64,000 nt of DNA from an uncultured Clostridia bacterium (lineage in GTDB: Bacteria; Bacillota; Clostridia; Christensenellales; Aristaeellaceae): the NCBI GenBank assembly GCA_947624355.1, contig CANQKI010000003.1, positions 1 through 64,000 on the forward strand. The letters run 5' to 3'. Below the pieces are notes generated by a model that had not been told where the DNA came from, did no database searches, and worked only from the letters and a program-made list of their open reading frames with translations. Each line of letters starts with the position of its first letter. Position 1 is the stretch's first letter. The translations under genes were made by a program, and so were the position numbers. Of this stretch, positions 16,567-24,419 are shown piece after piece.

Positions 16567-17291
16567 GCATTTTCCTCCTTCACGATACGCAGAAACGCTT
16601 CGTCCAGCCGATCCGCGCCTGCCCGGGCCTTGATTTCGTCCACTGTGCCGATTTCCAGCAGCCGCCCGGCCTTCATAATCCCCACCCGATCCGCCAGGGC
16701 CTCCGCCTCCTCCAGGTAATGGGTGGTCAAAATCACGGTGATTTTTCCTTTCATGGCGCGGATGAAATCCCACAGTTCACTCCGCGCCAGCACATCCAGC
16801 CCCAGGGTGGGTTCGTCCAGAAAGAGCACATGGGGCTCGCTCAGCAGCGCCATGGCGATGCTGAGCCGCCGCTGCCACCCGCCGGACAGCTTCCCCGCCC
16901 GCCTTTTTGCGATTCCGGAAAGGCCGAAGCGGGCCAGGGCTTCCCCGGTTTTAATTCGCGCTTCCTTTCTTGAAAAGCCGTGCGCCCCCGCCATCAGTTC
17001 CAGGTTTTCCCGGACGCTCAGGTTGGGGGCCACCGCCGTCTCCTGGGGCGACAGGGCGATCAGTTCCCTGACTGCCGCCGCCTCCCGGCAAACGCTTTTG
17101 CCCTCGATCAGCGCGTCCCCCGCATCCGGCCGGGCCAGGCAGGAAAGCAGGCGGATGGCCGTGGTCTTGCCCGCGCCGTTGACCCCCAGCAGGGCGAACA
17201 GCTCCCCCTGCCGGACGGAAAGGTTCAGGCGGTCCACGGCGACGGTATCCCGGTAGCGCTTGGTCAGGTCAATGGTCTGAACGGCTTCCAT
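16563..17291 (-). CDS. ABC transporter ATP-binding protein
   Basis: A 242-residue ATPase: Walker A GVNGAGKTTAIRLL near residue 38, Q-loop LSPQETAV, signature LSGGWQRRLSIAMAL, Walker B HVLFLDEPTLGLD and H-loop TTHYLEEAEALADR. This is the DrrA/CcmA-type importer-independent exporter class. ATG 17291 is chosen because AAGGAGG lies 7 nt upstream. The gene begins inside the 3' end of the TetR gene and its stop overlaps the permease start, giving a three-gene operon regulator-ATPase-permease. Confidence 0.92.
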   Translation of the reverse strand: MEAVQTIDLTKRYRDTVAVDRLNLSVRQGELFALLGVNGAGKTTAIRLLSCLARPDAGDALIEGKSVCREAAAVRELIALSPQETAVAPNLSVRENLELMAGAHGFSRKEARIKTGEALARFGLSGIAKRRAGKLSGGWQRRLSIAMALLSEPHVLFLDEPTLGLDVLARSELWDFIRAMKGKITVILTTHYLEEAEALADRVGIMKAGRLLEIGTVDEIKARAGADRLDEAFLRIVKEENA

Positions 17292-17853
17292 GGATATCCT
17301 CCTTTTCATACCGGGCCCGGAGACCCAGGTACGCGTCCGTCAGCATCCGGCTGACCGTTTCCTCGTCCCAGGGCAGATAGGATGTGGCCAGCGTGACGGC
17401 GATGCCGTGGACGAACATCCACATTTCCGTGTGGAAAACCGCCGCAGCATCGTCGGTCAGGCCAGTGTTGCCCTTGATGATTTCCGCAATCTGCCCCCAT
17501 TCCCGGCCGGGGCCGATTTTTTCCCCCGTGCGGTCCCGCATGAAAAGCAGGCGGAACAGCTCCTTTTCCTCCCGGGCAAAGCGGATATAGCCCATGCCGC
17601 TGGCCTTGTAGGGGGGATACTGCCCCGCTTCCATTTCCAGGCGGAGGCACATTTGATACCGTTCGTCCGCCGCGGCAATGACCGCCTGCCGCACCTCCTC
17701 CATGCTTTCAAACAGGCTGAAGATGGGCCGGGAGGAGGCCCCCAGCCTTTCCCCCAGTGCCCGGGCCGTGACGGCCTCCATCCCCTGCTCCCGCACCATC
17801 TCCAGGGCGGCGGCGATGACCTCTTCCCGGGTAAATCTGCACTTTGGCGGCAT
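17269..17853 (-). CDS. TetR-family transcriptional repressor
   Basis: A 194-residue regulator. The N-terminal helix-turn-helix spans about residues 8-52 (FTREEVIAAALEMVREQG; VTARALGERLGASSRPIFSLF). The helical C-terminal part is a TetR_C-like ligand domain with EEKELFRLLFMRDRTG. It is the first gene of the ABC exporter operon, overlapping the ATPase start. A perfect 8-bp-arm palindrome lies directly at its promoter, so autoregulation of the whole operon by an exported compound or its mimic is likely. GAAGGGATTGC precedes the ATG. Confidence 0.9.
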   Translation of the reverse strand: MPPKCRFTREEVIAAALEMVREQGMEAVTARALGERLGASSRPIFSLFESMEEVRQAVIAAADERYQMCLRLEMEAGQYPPYKASGMGYIRFAREEKELFRLLFMRDRTGEKIGPGREWGQIAEIIKGNTGLTDDAAAVFHTEMWMFVHGIAVTLATSYLPWDEETVSRMLTDAYLGLRARYEKEDIHGSRSDH

Positions 17854-17873
17854 GCAATCCCTTCTTTCTAAAT

Positions 17874-17893
17874 CATATGTTATGCAACATATG
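17874..17893. promoter_or_regulatory. Palindromic operator for the TetR-type repressor
   Basis: CATATGTT-ATGC-AACATATG, perfect 8-bp arms around 4 nt. It lies immediately downstream of the -10 box of the regulator's promoter, about at +1, where binding would block transcription. Confidence 0.7.
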
Positions 17894-17897
17894 TTTT

Positions 17898-17926
17898 ATT
17901 ATAATCCTGATTTTCACTTCTGTCAA
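17898..17926 (-). promoter_or_regulatory. Consensus promoter of the TetR/ABC operon
   Basis: Read on the minus strand: TTGACA (17926-17921), 17-nt spacer, TATAAT (17903-17898). Both boxes match the sigma-70/sigma-A consensus exactly. Confidence 0.8.
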
Positions 17927-17935
17927 CCCTTTTCT

Positions 17936-17964
17936 TTGACATTTTGAACAAAAAGGCTTATCAT
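17936..17964 (+). promoter_or_regulatory. Promoter of the sugar-isomerase-like gene
   Basis: TTGACA (17936-17941), 17-nt spacer, TATCAT (17959-17964). It is back-to-back with the TetR promoter. Confidence 0.65.
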
Positions 17965-18012
17965 AGAGATGACATTTCATGCCGCGTATTGACAGAACAG
18001 GAGGTTGATTTG

Positions 18013-18855
18013 ATGAATATCGGAATCCGCATGCACGACGTCGCGCCCGGCACCCTGGCCCAGCGGGCGGAGTTTGCGAAGGCCCAGGGCTTTTCCTGCG
18101 TTCATCTGGCCCTGAGCAAGGCGCTGGGGCCGCTCTATATGGAGCCCAGCGTGGCCACCCCGGGGCTGGCGGCGCAGGTAAAAAAAGACCTGGCCGGCCT
18201 GGACGTGGCCGTGCTGGGGTGCTACCTGAACCTGGCGCATCCCGACCACAGCGTGTACCGGCAGGCAGTGAAGCGGTATCAGGCGCATCTGGCCATGGCC
18301 CGCTGGCTGAACGCCGGGGTAGTGGGCACCGAAACGGATTACATCGATCCCGAGCGCCGCTATGACCTCGCCCTCAACCACACGGAGGACGCCCTCGACC
18401 TTTTTATCGACCGGCTTGCCCCCGTGGTGGAAATTGCGGAAAAAACCGGGGCCGTGCTGGCCATTGAGCCGGTGTACGCCCACATCGTATCCACCCCCAA
18501 GCGGGCCCGGAAGGTGCTGGACGCTTTCCATTCCCCCGCCCTGCGCATCATCTTCGATGCCGTGAACCTGCTTCACGCGGATAATTTCGACCGTCGGGAA
18601 CAGGTGCTGGACGAAGCCATGGATATTCTGCAGGACGAAATCGTTATCATGCACATGAAGGATTTCATCCCGGAAAACAGCGAACTGCGCAGCACGGCCT
18701 GCGGCCTGGGCGGCATGCAGTACGAAAAGCTGCTGCGCTTCGCCCTGGAAAAGAAGCCCGGCATTCAGATCACCCTGGAAAATACCCAGCCCGACAACGC
18801 CGAGCAGGCCCGGCTGCACCTGGAGCGCATTGCAGGCGAACTGACCGGGGCCTGA
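18013..18855 (+). CDS. Sugar phosphate isomerase/epimerase-like TIM-barrel protein
   Basis: A 280-residue protein of the xylose-isomerase-like TIM-barrel (AP_endonuc_2) superfamily. Blocks include GFSCVHLALSKALG, VAVLGCYLNLAHPD, GAVLAIEPVYAHIV, IIFDAVNLLHADN and IVIMHMKDFIPEN, where Glu, Asp, His and Glu positions of the barrel would bind a metal. ATG 18013 follows AGGAGG; upstream in-frame codons are outside the expected start. Members act on keto-sugars, inositols and similar compounds; the substrate is not evident. It has its own promoter and is followed 18 bp later by the protease gene. Confidence 0.85.
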   Translation: MNIGIRMHDVAPGTLAQRAEFAKAQGFSCVHLALSKALGPLYMEPSVATPGLAAQVKKDLAGLDVAVLGCYLNLAHPDHSVYRQAVKRYQAHLAMARWLNAGVVGTETDYIDPERRYDLALNHTEDALDLFIDRLAPVVEIAEKTGAVLAIEPVYAHIVSTPKRARKVLDAFHSPALRIIFDAVNLLHADNFDRREQVLDEAMDILQDEIVIMHMKDFIPENSELRSTACGLGGMQYEKLLRFALEKKPGIQITLENTQPDNAEQARLHLERIAGELTGA

Positions 18856-18873
18856 CGTTTCCCGGCACAAAAG

Positions 18874-19725
18874 ATGAACGCTTCGGATACCTATCGGCAA
18901 TATCAGGATGCCCGGGACGCCGCCTGGCGCACGCTGCTGCGGTTTTCCGTGCGCGCCCTGCCCGCCGACGTATTTCGGATTGCGAAGGAGCTGGGGATTG
19001 CGGTGCATCCCCATCCCCTGCCGGCCGACGACCCCGCCCGGACGCTTCTTGGGCGGCTGCCCGGCCCGTCCGTATGCCGCGCGCTGCTCCTGGGCCGGGC
19101 GTGGCACGTTTATTTTCTTGTGCCTCTGGACGAAAACAGGCGGCGCTTCGCCCTGGCCCACGAATTGGGGCACATCATCCTGGGGCACGAAAAAACGGCC
19201 GTCCGCCCCGGCGTCCGCGCATTCAGAAGCAATGAAAACGCGGGCGACCTGATCGAAGATCCCCTGGACATCAGCGATTATGCCGCCGATATTTTCGCCA
19301 TCCGGCTGTTGGCCCCGGCCTGCGTGCTGCATGAAATGCATATCGACCGGCCGGGCCGAATTGCCGCCCTGTGCGGCCTGCCGCCCAAAGCGGCGGCCCT
19401 GCGCGGGGAGAGAATGGAGCTGCTCAACGCCCGGAACGCCTTTTTCAGCCATCCCCTGGAGCGGCAGGTTCGGGATCAATTTCTGCCTTTTATCCGGGGA
19501 TACGGCCAGGTTCCAACGGAATCCCGTCCGGCCTCTCCCCTTTCCATGCCTCTGCCCGAGCCGCGCAAAAAGGAGCCAGCGCCCATGGCCGCACCCGCGC
19601 CTGTGCAAGAATTGCCTCCGCCATCGCCGCCCGCGCCGCCGGCACGTCCGTCCATGGGGTTTTGGATTGTGCTTGGCGCGGCGCTACTGGCGGCCCTGCT
19701 GCTGATCATCATCCGATACGCCTGA
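18874..19725 (+). CDS. Membrane-anchored ImmA/IrrE-type metallopeptidase
   Basis: A 283-residue protein. The N-terminal ~200 residues form an ImmA/IrrE-type domain with the zinc motif HELGH at residues 96-100 (FALAHELGHIILGHEK) and the downstream helix DYAADIFAIRLLAPA, which supplies the third ligand region. A Pro/Ala-rich linker (about 210-255) leads to one C-terminal transmembrane helix at about 260-280 and a short basic tail, so the catalytic domain is probably held on the cytoplasmic face. Typical ImmA proteins are soluble and sit beside an XRE repressor they cleave; neither holds here. The target is unknown. Confidence 0.85.
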   Translation: MNASDTYRQYQDARDAAWRTLLRFSVRALPADVFRIAKELGIAVHPHPLPADDPARTLLGRLPGPSVCRALLLGRAWHVYFLVPLDENRRRFALAHELGHIILGHEKTAVRPGVRAFRSNENAGDLIEDPLDISDYAADIFAIRLLAPACVLHEMHIDRPGRIAALCGLPPKAAALRGERMELLNARNAFFSHPLERQVRDQFLPFIRGYGQVPTESRPASPLSMPLPEPRKKEPAPMAAPAPVQELPPPSPPAPPARPSMGFWIVLGAALLAALLLIIIRYA

Positions 19726-19742
19726 ATCACGAGGTGAAAGCC

Positions 19743-20306
19743 ATGGCATTTTACTCCCTGCGCCTGCCCATCACTGAGGCCGAGGCACGCATGCTCCGGG
19801 CCGGGGACACGGTGGAACTGACGGGCGACATGTATACCGGCCGGGACGCCGCCCACAAGCGCCTTATTGCCCTGCTGGATGAAGGCAAACCCCTGCCCGT
19901 CGATCTGCAGGGGCAGACGATTTATTACGTGGGCCCCGCCCCTGCCTCCCCCGGCCACGCCGTGGGTTCCGCCGGGCCCACCACGTCCTACCGCATGGAT
20001 GCGTACACCCCCCGCCTGTTGGCCCTGGGGCTGCGGGTCATGATCGGCAAAGGGCAGCGCAGCCCCGAAGTCCGGGCCGCCATGAAGCAGTTTGGCGCGG
20101 TGTACCTGGGGGCCGTGGGCGGCGCGGCGGCGCTCATTGCCCGCAGCATCAAAGAAAGCCGGGTGGTGGCCTATCCCGATCTGGGAGCCGAGGCGATTTA
20201 TCAATTCACGGTGGAAAAATTCCCCGCCGTCGTGCTGATGGACAGCGTGGGCGGCAATCTGTACGAATCGGGACCCCAGGCCTATGCCTGCTTTGACAAG
20301 GGCTAA
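19743..20306 (+). CDS. Fumarate hydratase (Fe-S type) beta-subunit-like protein, orphan
   Basis: A 187-residue protein matching the C-terminal/beta part of class I fumarases and L(+)-tartrate dehydratase: DTVELTGDMYTGRDAAHKRL, IYYVGPAPASPGHAVGSAGPT, SYRMDAYTPRLL, GAVYLGAVGGAAALIA. The class normally needs the alpha subunit, which carries the 4Fe-4S cluster ligands and is usually adjacent. No alpha gene lies anywhere in this window. ATG 19743 follows GAGGTGAAAGCC, 17 bp after the protease gene. Either the alpha gene is elsewhere or the protein has another role. Confidence 0.85.
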   Translation: MAFYSLRLPITEAEARMLRAGDTVELTGDMYTGRDAAHKRLIALLDEGKPLPVDLQGQTIYYVGPAPASPGHAVGSAGPTTSYRMDAYTPRLLALGLRVMIGKGQRSPEVRAAMKQFGAVYLGAVGGAAALIARSIKESRVVAYPDLGAEAIYQFTVEKFPAVVLMDSVGGNLYESGPQAYACFDKG

Positions 20307-20321
20307 TTCTTATGATATAAT
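20293..20321 (+). promoter_or_regulatory. Promoter of the D,D-carboxypeptidase gene
   Basis: TTGACA (20293-20298) inside the end of the fumarase-like gene, a 17-nt spacer and TATAAT (20316-20321). Confidence 0.75.
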
Positions 20322-20366
20322 TGCTAATGTGTTTCGATTTTTTTACGAAGCACATGAGGTGAAGGC

Positions 20367-21833
20367 ATGCTGAAGGGAAAAGGAACGCGCTTTGCGGGGC
20401 TGCTGCTGGCAGTCCTGATATTGTTGTGCTGCCTTCCGCTTCCCGCCCTGGCCAGCGAATACGACCCGCTGTATCCCGAAATCCTGCGTGCCAACGACCT
20501 GTCCGCCGCCTCGGCCATTCTGATCGAGGCCAATACCGGCAACGTGATCTTTGAAAAGAACGCCGACGCCATCATGTACCCCGCCTCCACCACCAAGATT
20601 CTGACCGTGTGGCTGGCCATCAACATGACCAAGGACAATTCCAACGAAGCGGAGGGCACGGGGCTTTACCAGAAAATCACGGTAAGCGAAAATGCGGTGA
20701 ACCTGGCCGCAGACGAATCCAGCGCCAAGCTGGCGGCGGGGGAAGAGGTTCGTCTCATCGACCTGATGTACGCCGCCATGCTCCTTTCGGGCAACGATGC
20801 CGCCACTGCCATCGCCGAAGGGCTGAGCGGCTCGGTGGAGGCCTTCGCCTATGAAATGAACCGGGCGGCCGTGGCCCTGGGGTGCACGGGCTCCCATTTC
20901 GTGAACGCCAACGGCCTCCATGACGACAACCACTACACCACCGCCCGGGATATGGCGATCCTGGCCCAGGTGGCCATGGAGGATTCCCTGTTCCGGGATA
21001 TCGTGGGCCGCACGTCCTATGTCATGCCCAAGGACAATATTTACCGCTCCCGCACCATCGAAAACCGCAACCGCTTCCTGACCAATTCGGAAAACAACGC
21101 CAAATACTACTACCAGTACAGCACCGGCATCAAGACGGGCACCACCAGCGCGGCGGGCAACTGCTTTATCGGCTCGGCCGTCAAGGACGGGGTCAGCCTG
21201 ATTTCGGTGGTGCTGGGGGCCGCCCAGGACGGCGACCGCTATACCGATACCATCAAGCTGATGGATTACGGCTTTTCCCAGTTCCAGAGCATTACCCTGA
21301 CCGAAATCTATGCCCGCAATCCCCGGGTGATCGATATCCGGGGCTTCGACCTGGACGACCCCGAGGTGGGCCGCCTGACGCTGAACCTGCGCAAGGTGGA
21401 CAGCCGCCTGAGCGACCTGATTGTGGCCTCCCAGGACCAGATCGATTATTGGGCCCAGCACCTCAACACCATCACCGTCACCAACTTTACCCGGGAATTT
21501 ACCGCCCCCATCACGGCGGGCGAGGTCATGGGCACCATGACCTTTACCCCGGAAGACGGCGGGTCCACCGTGACCTACGAGCTGGTCGCCGCCCGAAGCA
21601 TTGCCGCCCGGGAGCAGCTGGCCCCCTCCATCGACCAGATCATCCAGGCCGCCATGGAGGACCCCAACCCCTTCCCCCGTATCACATTCGAGCTGGTCTT
21701 CCGGTTCCTGATTCTGCCCGTTCTGGCGGTGATGATCCTGGTGTGGCTGATCCGTCGCCGGCACAAAAGAAAAACCCGTCACACCCGCCGCCGGTTCAAG
21801 GGCTTCAAGCCCACCATCCGCTATTACCAATAA
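20367..21833 (+). CDS. D-alanyl-D-alanine carboxypeptidase (DacF/PBP5-type, S11)
   Basis: A 488-residue exported enzyme. It has an N-terminal signal peptide (to about residue 28, LPALA/SEYD). The S11 motifs are SxxK in YPASTTKILTVW near residue 73, SxN in LLSGNDAATAIAEG, and KTG in GIKTGTTSAAGN. A C-terminal beta-rich domain is followed by a hydrophobic segment (FLILPVLAVMILVWLI, about 448-464) and a very basic tail, so it is anchored in the membrane with the active domain outside. It trims the terminal D-Ala of peptidoglycan stem peptides; relatives work in vegetative or spore cortex synthesis. It has its own consensus promoter and a strong terminator. Confidence 0.93.
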   Translation: MLKGKGTRFAGLLLAVLILLCCLPLPALASEYDPLYPEILRANDLSAASAILIEANTGNVIFEKNADAIMYPASTTKILTVWLAINMTKDNSNEAEGTGLYQKITVSENAVNLAADESSAKLAAGEEVRLIDLMYAAMLLSGNDAATAIAEGLSGSVEAFAYEMNRAAVALGCTGSHFVNANGLHDDNHYTTARDMAILAQVAMEDSLFRDIVGRTSYVMPKDNIYRSRTIENRNRFLTNSENNAKYYYQYSTGIKTGTTSAAGNCFIGSAVKDGVSLISVVLGAAQDGDRYTDTIKLMDYGFSQFQSITLTEIYARNPRVIDIRGFDLDDPEVGRLTLNLRKVDSRLSDLIVASQDQIDYWAQHLNTITVTNFTREFTAPITAGEVMGTMTFTPEDGGSTVTYELVAARSIAAREQLAPSIDQIIQAAMEDPNPFPRITFELVFRFLILPVLAVMILVWLIRRRHKRKTRHTRRRFKGFKPTIRYYQ

Positions 21834-21851
21834 GGAATGGATAATACATAC

Positions 21852-21885
21852 CAGAAACGCCCGGGTTGACTTCCGGGCGTTTCTG
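21852..21885 (+). terminator. Terminator after the D,D-carboxypeptidase gene
   Basis: CAGAAACGCCCGG (21852-21864) pairs perfectly with CCGGGCGTTTCTG (21873-21885). The T run lies within the stem and no long U tract follows. Confidence 0.7.
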
Positions 21886-21953
21886 TATGTCGGAAAAAGT
21901 TTTTCGGTTTTCTGCAATGCTGGAACGAAAAACGTTCCTGTACCGTAATCCGG

Positions 21954-22892
21954 TTATACCCTGAAATATTCTCTCGGCGACACATGGTAATATGCCCGGA
22001 AAGCCCGGTAGAAATTGCTGGCGTCCTGATAGCCCACCATGGCGGACACCTCTTCCACGGAAAGGCTGGTGCCTTTCAGCAGGGCCAATGCCCGGTCCAT
22101 CCTTTGCTCCAGCAGGATTTCGGAAAAGGTCCTGCCGGTTTTCTGCCGGAGCAGAGCGGAAATGTAGTTGGGATGATAGGAAAAATGCGCGGCAGTCGTT
22201 CCCAAAGTCGCTTTGTCCGGGTATTCGCCGATATAGCGGATAATCCGGTCGGATAAAGCCTGGCTTTCGGTTTTTGCGGATTCCTTGCGGTATGCTCTTG
22301 CAATGTGCATGAGAAGCGCGAGGGTCATGGGCTTCAAAACTGCCTGCGTATCTTCTTTTTTGTCCGCATATTCAAGAACCATCAGTTCCAGAATTTTCCG
22401 CACAGGATGCGCGTCACCGAATGTCAGATGGATCCTGTTTTCCGAAAAACGGTCTGTCTGCGGATCGAGGAAAAAATGAAACAGCGCGTTATCCACAGCC
22501 AGCGCCGAAAGATATTCCCTGAAAAAGGTATCCCTTTGAATCAGCACGCCGATGATCACAATGTCTTCTTCCGATTCTCCCCGAATGGCATACCCGCTGA
22601 ACGGCTGCCCGATGTAGCAGTCGTTTTCTTTGATGGTCAGCAGGTTGTCCGAGGCGGCGCTGAGGGCCCGGTAATCCCGGCGGTACGCAAAATTCAGAAA
22701 GAAAAAGTCCTGCCGGTGAAACACTTCGTTCACCTGACGCGCTTTCAGCACGCAGACCAGGATATCCTCCTGCGGCTCCCCGGGCCAATAGGACATGACC
22801 TCGTCGCTTTCCCGGATTGTCTCCGGCACAAAAGCCCAGTTCAGATGCGGAAAATCATTCCCCAGTTTCCGGATGGCTTCTTCAATCTGCAT
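21954..22892 (-). CDS. AraC-family transcriptional regulator
   Basis: A 312-residue regulator. The C-terminal ~100 residues carry the two helix-turn-helix motifs of AraC proteins (LGTTAAHFSYHPNYISALLRQ; SVEEVSAMVGYQDASNFYRAF) ending in the usual YHVSPREYFR. The N-terminal ~200 residues are a sensor domain of unclear ligand. The start is taken as ATG 22892, 9 nt from the GGGGGGAGG site; an ATG 9 nt upstream is too close to that site. It is divergent from the iron-dependent alcohol dehydrogenase gene, which it probably controls through the inverted repeat between them. Confidence 0.9.
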   Translation of the reverse strand: MQIEEAIRKLGNDFPHLNWAFVPETIRESDEVMSYWPGEPQEDILVCVLKARQVNEVFHRQDFFFLNFAYRRDYRALSAASDNLLTIKENDCYIGQPFSGYAIRGESEEDIVIIGVLIQRDTFFREYLSALAVDNALFHFFLDPQTDRFSENRIHLTFGDAHPVRKILELMVLEYADKKEDTQAVLKPMTLALLMHIARAYRKESAKTESQALSDRIIRYIGEYPDKATLGTTAAHFSYHPNYISALLRQKTGRTFSEILLEQRMDRALALLKGTSLSVEEVSAMVGYQDASNFYRAFRAYYHVSPREYFRV

Positions 22893-22927
22893 GCCGTTCA
22901 TCCTCCCCCCCGATAGGATTATAGCAA

Positions 22928-22963
22928 AAATCTTAAAAAAAGTCACGATGTTTCTTAAGATTT
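22928..22963. promoter_or_regulatory. Inverted-repeat operator between the AraC regulator and the dehydrogenase
   Basis: AAATCTTAA (22928-22936) and TTAAGATTT (22955-22963) form perfect 9-bp arms 18 bp apart, in the 148-bp region between divergent genes. It is a candidate AraC-regulator site. Confidence 0.55.
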
Positions 22964-23040
22964 GCCGCTGATTTTTCCGTCAATTTGAAATAGAATCGGA
23001 CCGTTGGCAGCTCAAGCGGCCTGATAAGGAGGAAGAAATT

Positions 23041-24204
23041 ATGTATAGCTGGACGCACTACAATCCTGTGAAAGTTCTTTTCGGCCCTGGCAAACTGAAC
23101 GATCTGCATAAGGAAACGCTTCCGGGCAGGAAGGCGCTGATTGTTACCTCAAACGGTACCTCTACCAAGAAATACGGTTATCTTGCCCGTGTGGAAAAAG
23201 AACTGGAGGCGGCGGGCGTGGATCATGTGCTGTTTGATCAGATCCGCCCGAATCCCACTGACATTAACGTCATGGACGGCGCAAGGGCTGTGAAGGAGAA
23301 CGGCTGCGACTTTGTGGTCGCTCTCGGCGGCGGCTCGGTGATGGATTGTTCCAAGTGCATCGCTCTGATGGCGGCCAATCCCGGCGACATTTGGGATTAC
23401 TCCCTGAGCGCGGCGGGCGGCAAGAAAACGGCCCTCCATCCCGCCATTCCCATCGTCTGCATCACCACCTCTGCCGGAACTGCCAGTGAAGTGGACATCG
23501 CCTCCGTCATTACCAATGACAAAACACAGGAAAAGACCGGCATTTTCTTCCCGTCCATGTTTCCCGCCCTTTCCGTCGTCGACAGCGACCTGATGATGAG
23601 CGTCCCCGCAAAGCTGACCGCTTTTCAAGGGATGGACGCCTTCTTCCACGCTTCGGAGACGGTGGTCAACAAAAACGTCCATCCCATGGGAGAGATGTTC
23701 GCCCTGAAAACCATTGAGCTGGTGGCGAAGTATCTGCCCCGCGCCGTGGCGGACGGAAACGACCGCGAGGCACGGGAAATGATGGCCTATGCCAATACCT
23801 TCGCCGGATACTACATGATGTGTACCTCCGCCCATACCATGGAACATGTGATGGGCAGCTTCCATGACGATCTGATCCATGGCGCCGGACTGATCGAGAT
23901 TGCCCACGCCTACTACGGCTTCTTCGCCGACCGCAAGGCTGCCGAGGAACCGATGAAAAAGATGGCGAAGGCGATGGGCGTGGAACATCCCGCCTCCGGA
24001 CAGGATTTTATCAAAGCGCTGGATGATCTGATCGCCTCCATCGGCTGTGCTGACCTGAAAATGAGCGCTGAGGGCATCACCGAGGAAGAACTGAACCGCT
24101 ATCCCGCAAAGGTGCACGAGGTCCTCGGCGGCGATATCACCGCGGACCCGCTTCCGCTTTCCGATGAGGATTATCTGGCGATTTTCAGGAACGCGTACAG
24201 GTAA
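23041..24204 (+). CDS. Iron-containing alcohol dehydrogenase (butanol-dehydrogenase-like)
   Basis: A 387-residue group III alcohol dehydrogenase. It begins WTHYNPVKVLFGPGKL, has the NAD(P)-binding loop VALGGGSVMDCSKCIALMA, the TTSAGTASEVDIASVI block, and the metal-binding region HTMEHVMGSFHDDLIHGAGL with conserved His ligands. It reduces aldehydes or ketones with NAD(P)H or the reverse. Close relatives include BdhA and YqhD/FucO-type enzymes; the true substrate is unknown. AAGGAGGAAGAAATT precedes the ATG. The divergent AraC regulator suggests substrate-induced expression. Confidence 0.93.
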   Translation: MYSWTHYNPVKVLFGPGKLNDLHKETLPGRKALIVTSNGTSTKKYGYLARVEKELEAAGVDHVLFDQIRPNPTDINVMDGARAVKENGCDFVVALGGGSVMDCSKCIALMAANPGDIWDYSLSAAGGKKTALHPAIPIVCITTSAGTASEVDIASVITNDKTQEKTGIFFPSMFPALSVVDSDLMMSVPAKLTAFQGMDAFFHASETVVNKNVHPMGEMFALKTIELVAKYLPRAVADGNDREAREMMAYANTFAGYYMMCTSAHTMEHVMGSFHDDLIHGAGLIEIAHAYYGFFADRKAAEEPMKKMAKAMGVEHPASGQDFIKALDDLIASIGCADLKMSAEGITEEELNRYPAKVHEVLGGDITADPLPLSDEDYLAIFRNAYR

Positions 24205-24419
24205 CCGAAATAATGGCGGGGCCGGCTGCATCGGCTCCGCTTCCACTTTGGAAAAAGGATTGAAAACGAACATGAGCAGCGTATCCGAAAAAGTAAATAT
24301 GCGAACCGCCTAAAATCCCTATAAATCAATGGGTTTCGAGCGATTTTGCTATTGAATTGTCGCTTGTTTGTCGCTTAAACAGGCACAATAATACTTGATA
24401 TTATTATGAGATACAGCAC
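24205..24419. other. Left junction of the AT-rich R-M island, with a truncated ORF
   Basis: After the dehydrogenase gene a 13-codon open frame, MSSVSEKVNMRTA (24272-24313), begins downstream of AAAAGGATTG and then stops. It could be the cut-off start of a gene. Beyond about 24310 base composition becomes AT-rich. TTGTCGCTT occurs twice at 24357-24365 and 24368-24376, and AATAATA/TATTATT form a small hairpin at 24387-24405. I see no integrase. Confidence 0.4.

Noticed and set aside
24310-24410. An attachment site of an integrative element
   Set aside because: Short repeats and an AT-rich shift are present, but no integrase, no tRNA end and no matching copy at the other boundary could be found by eye.
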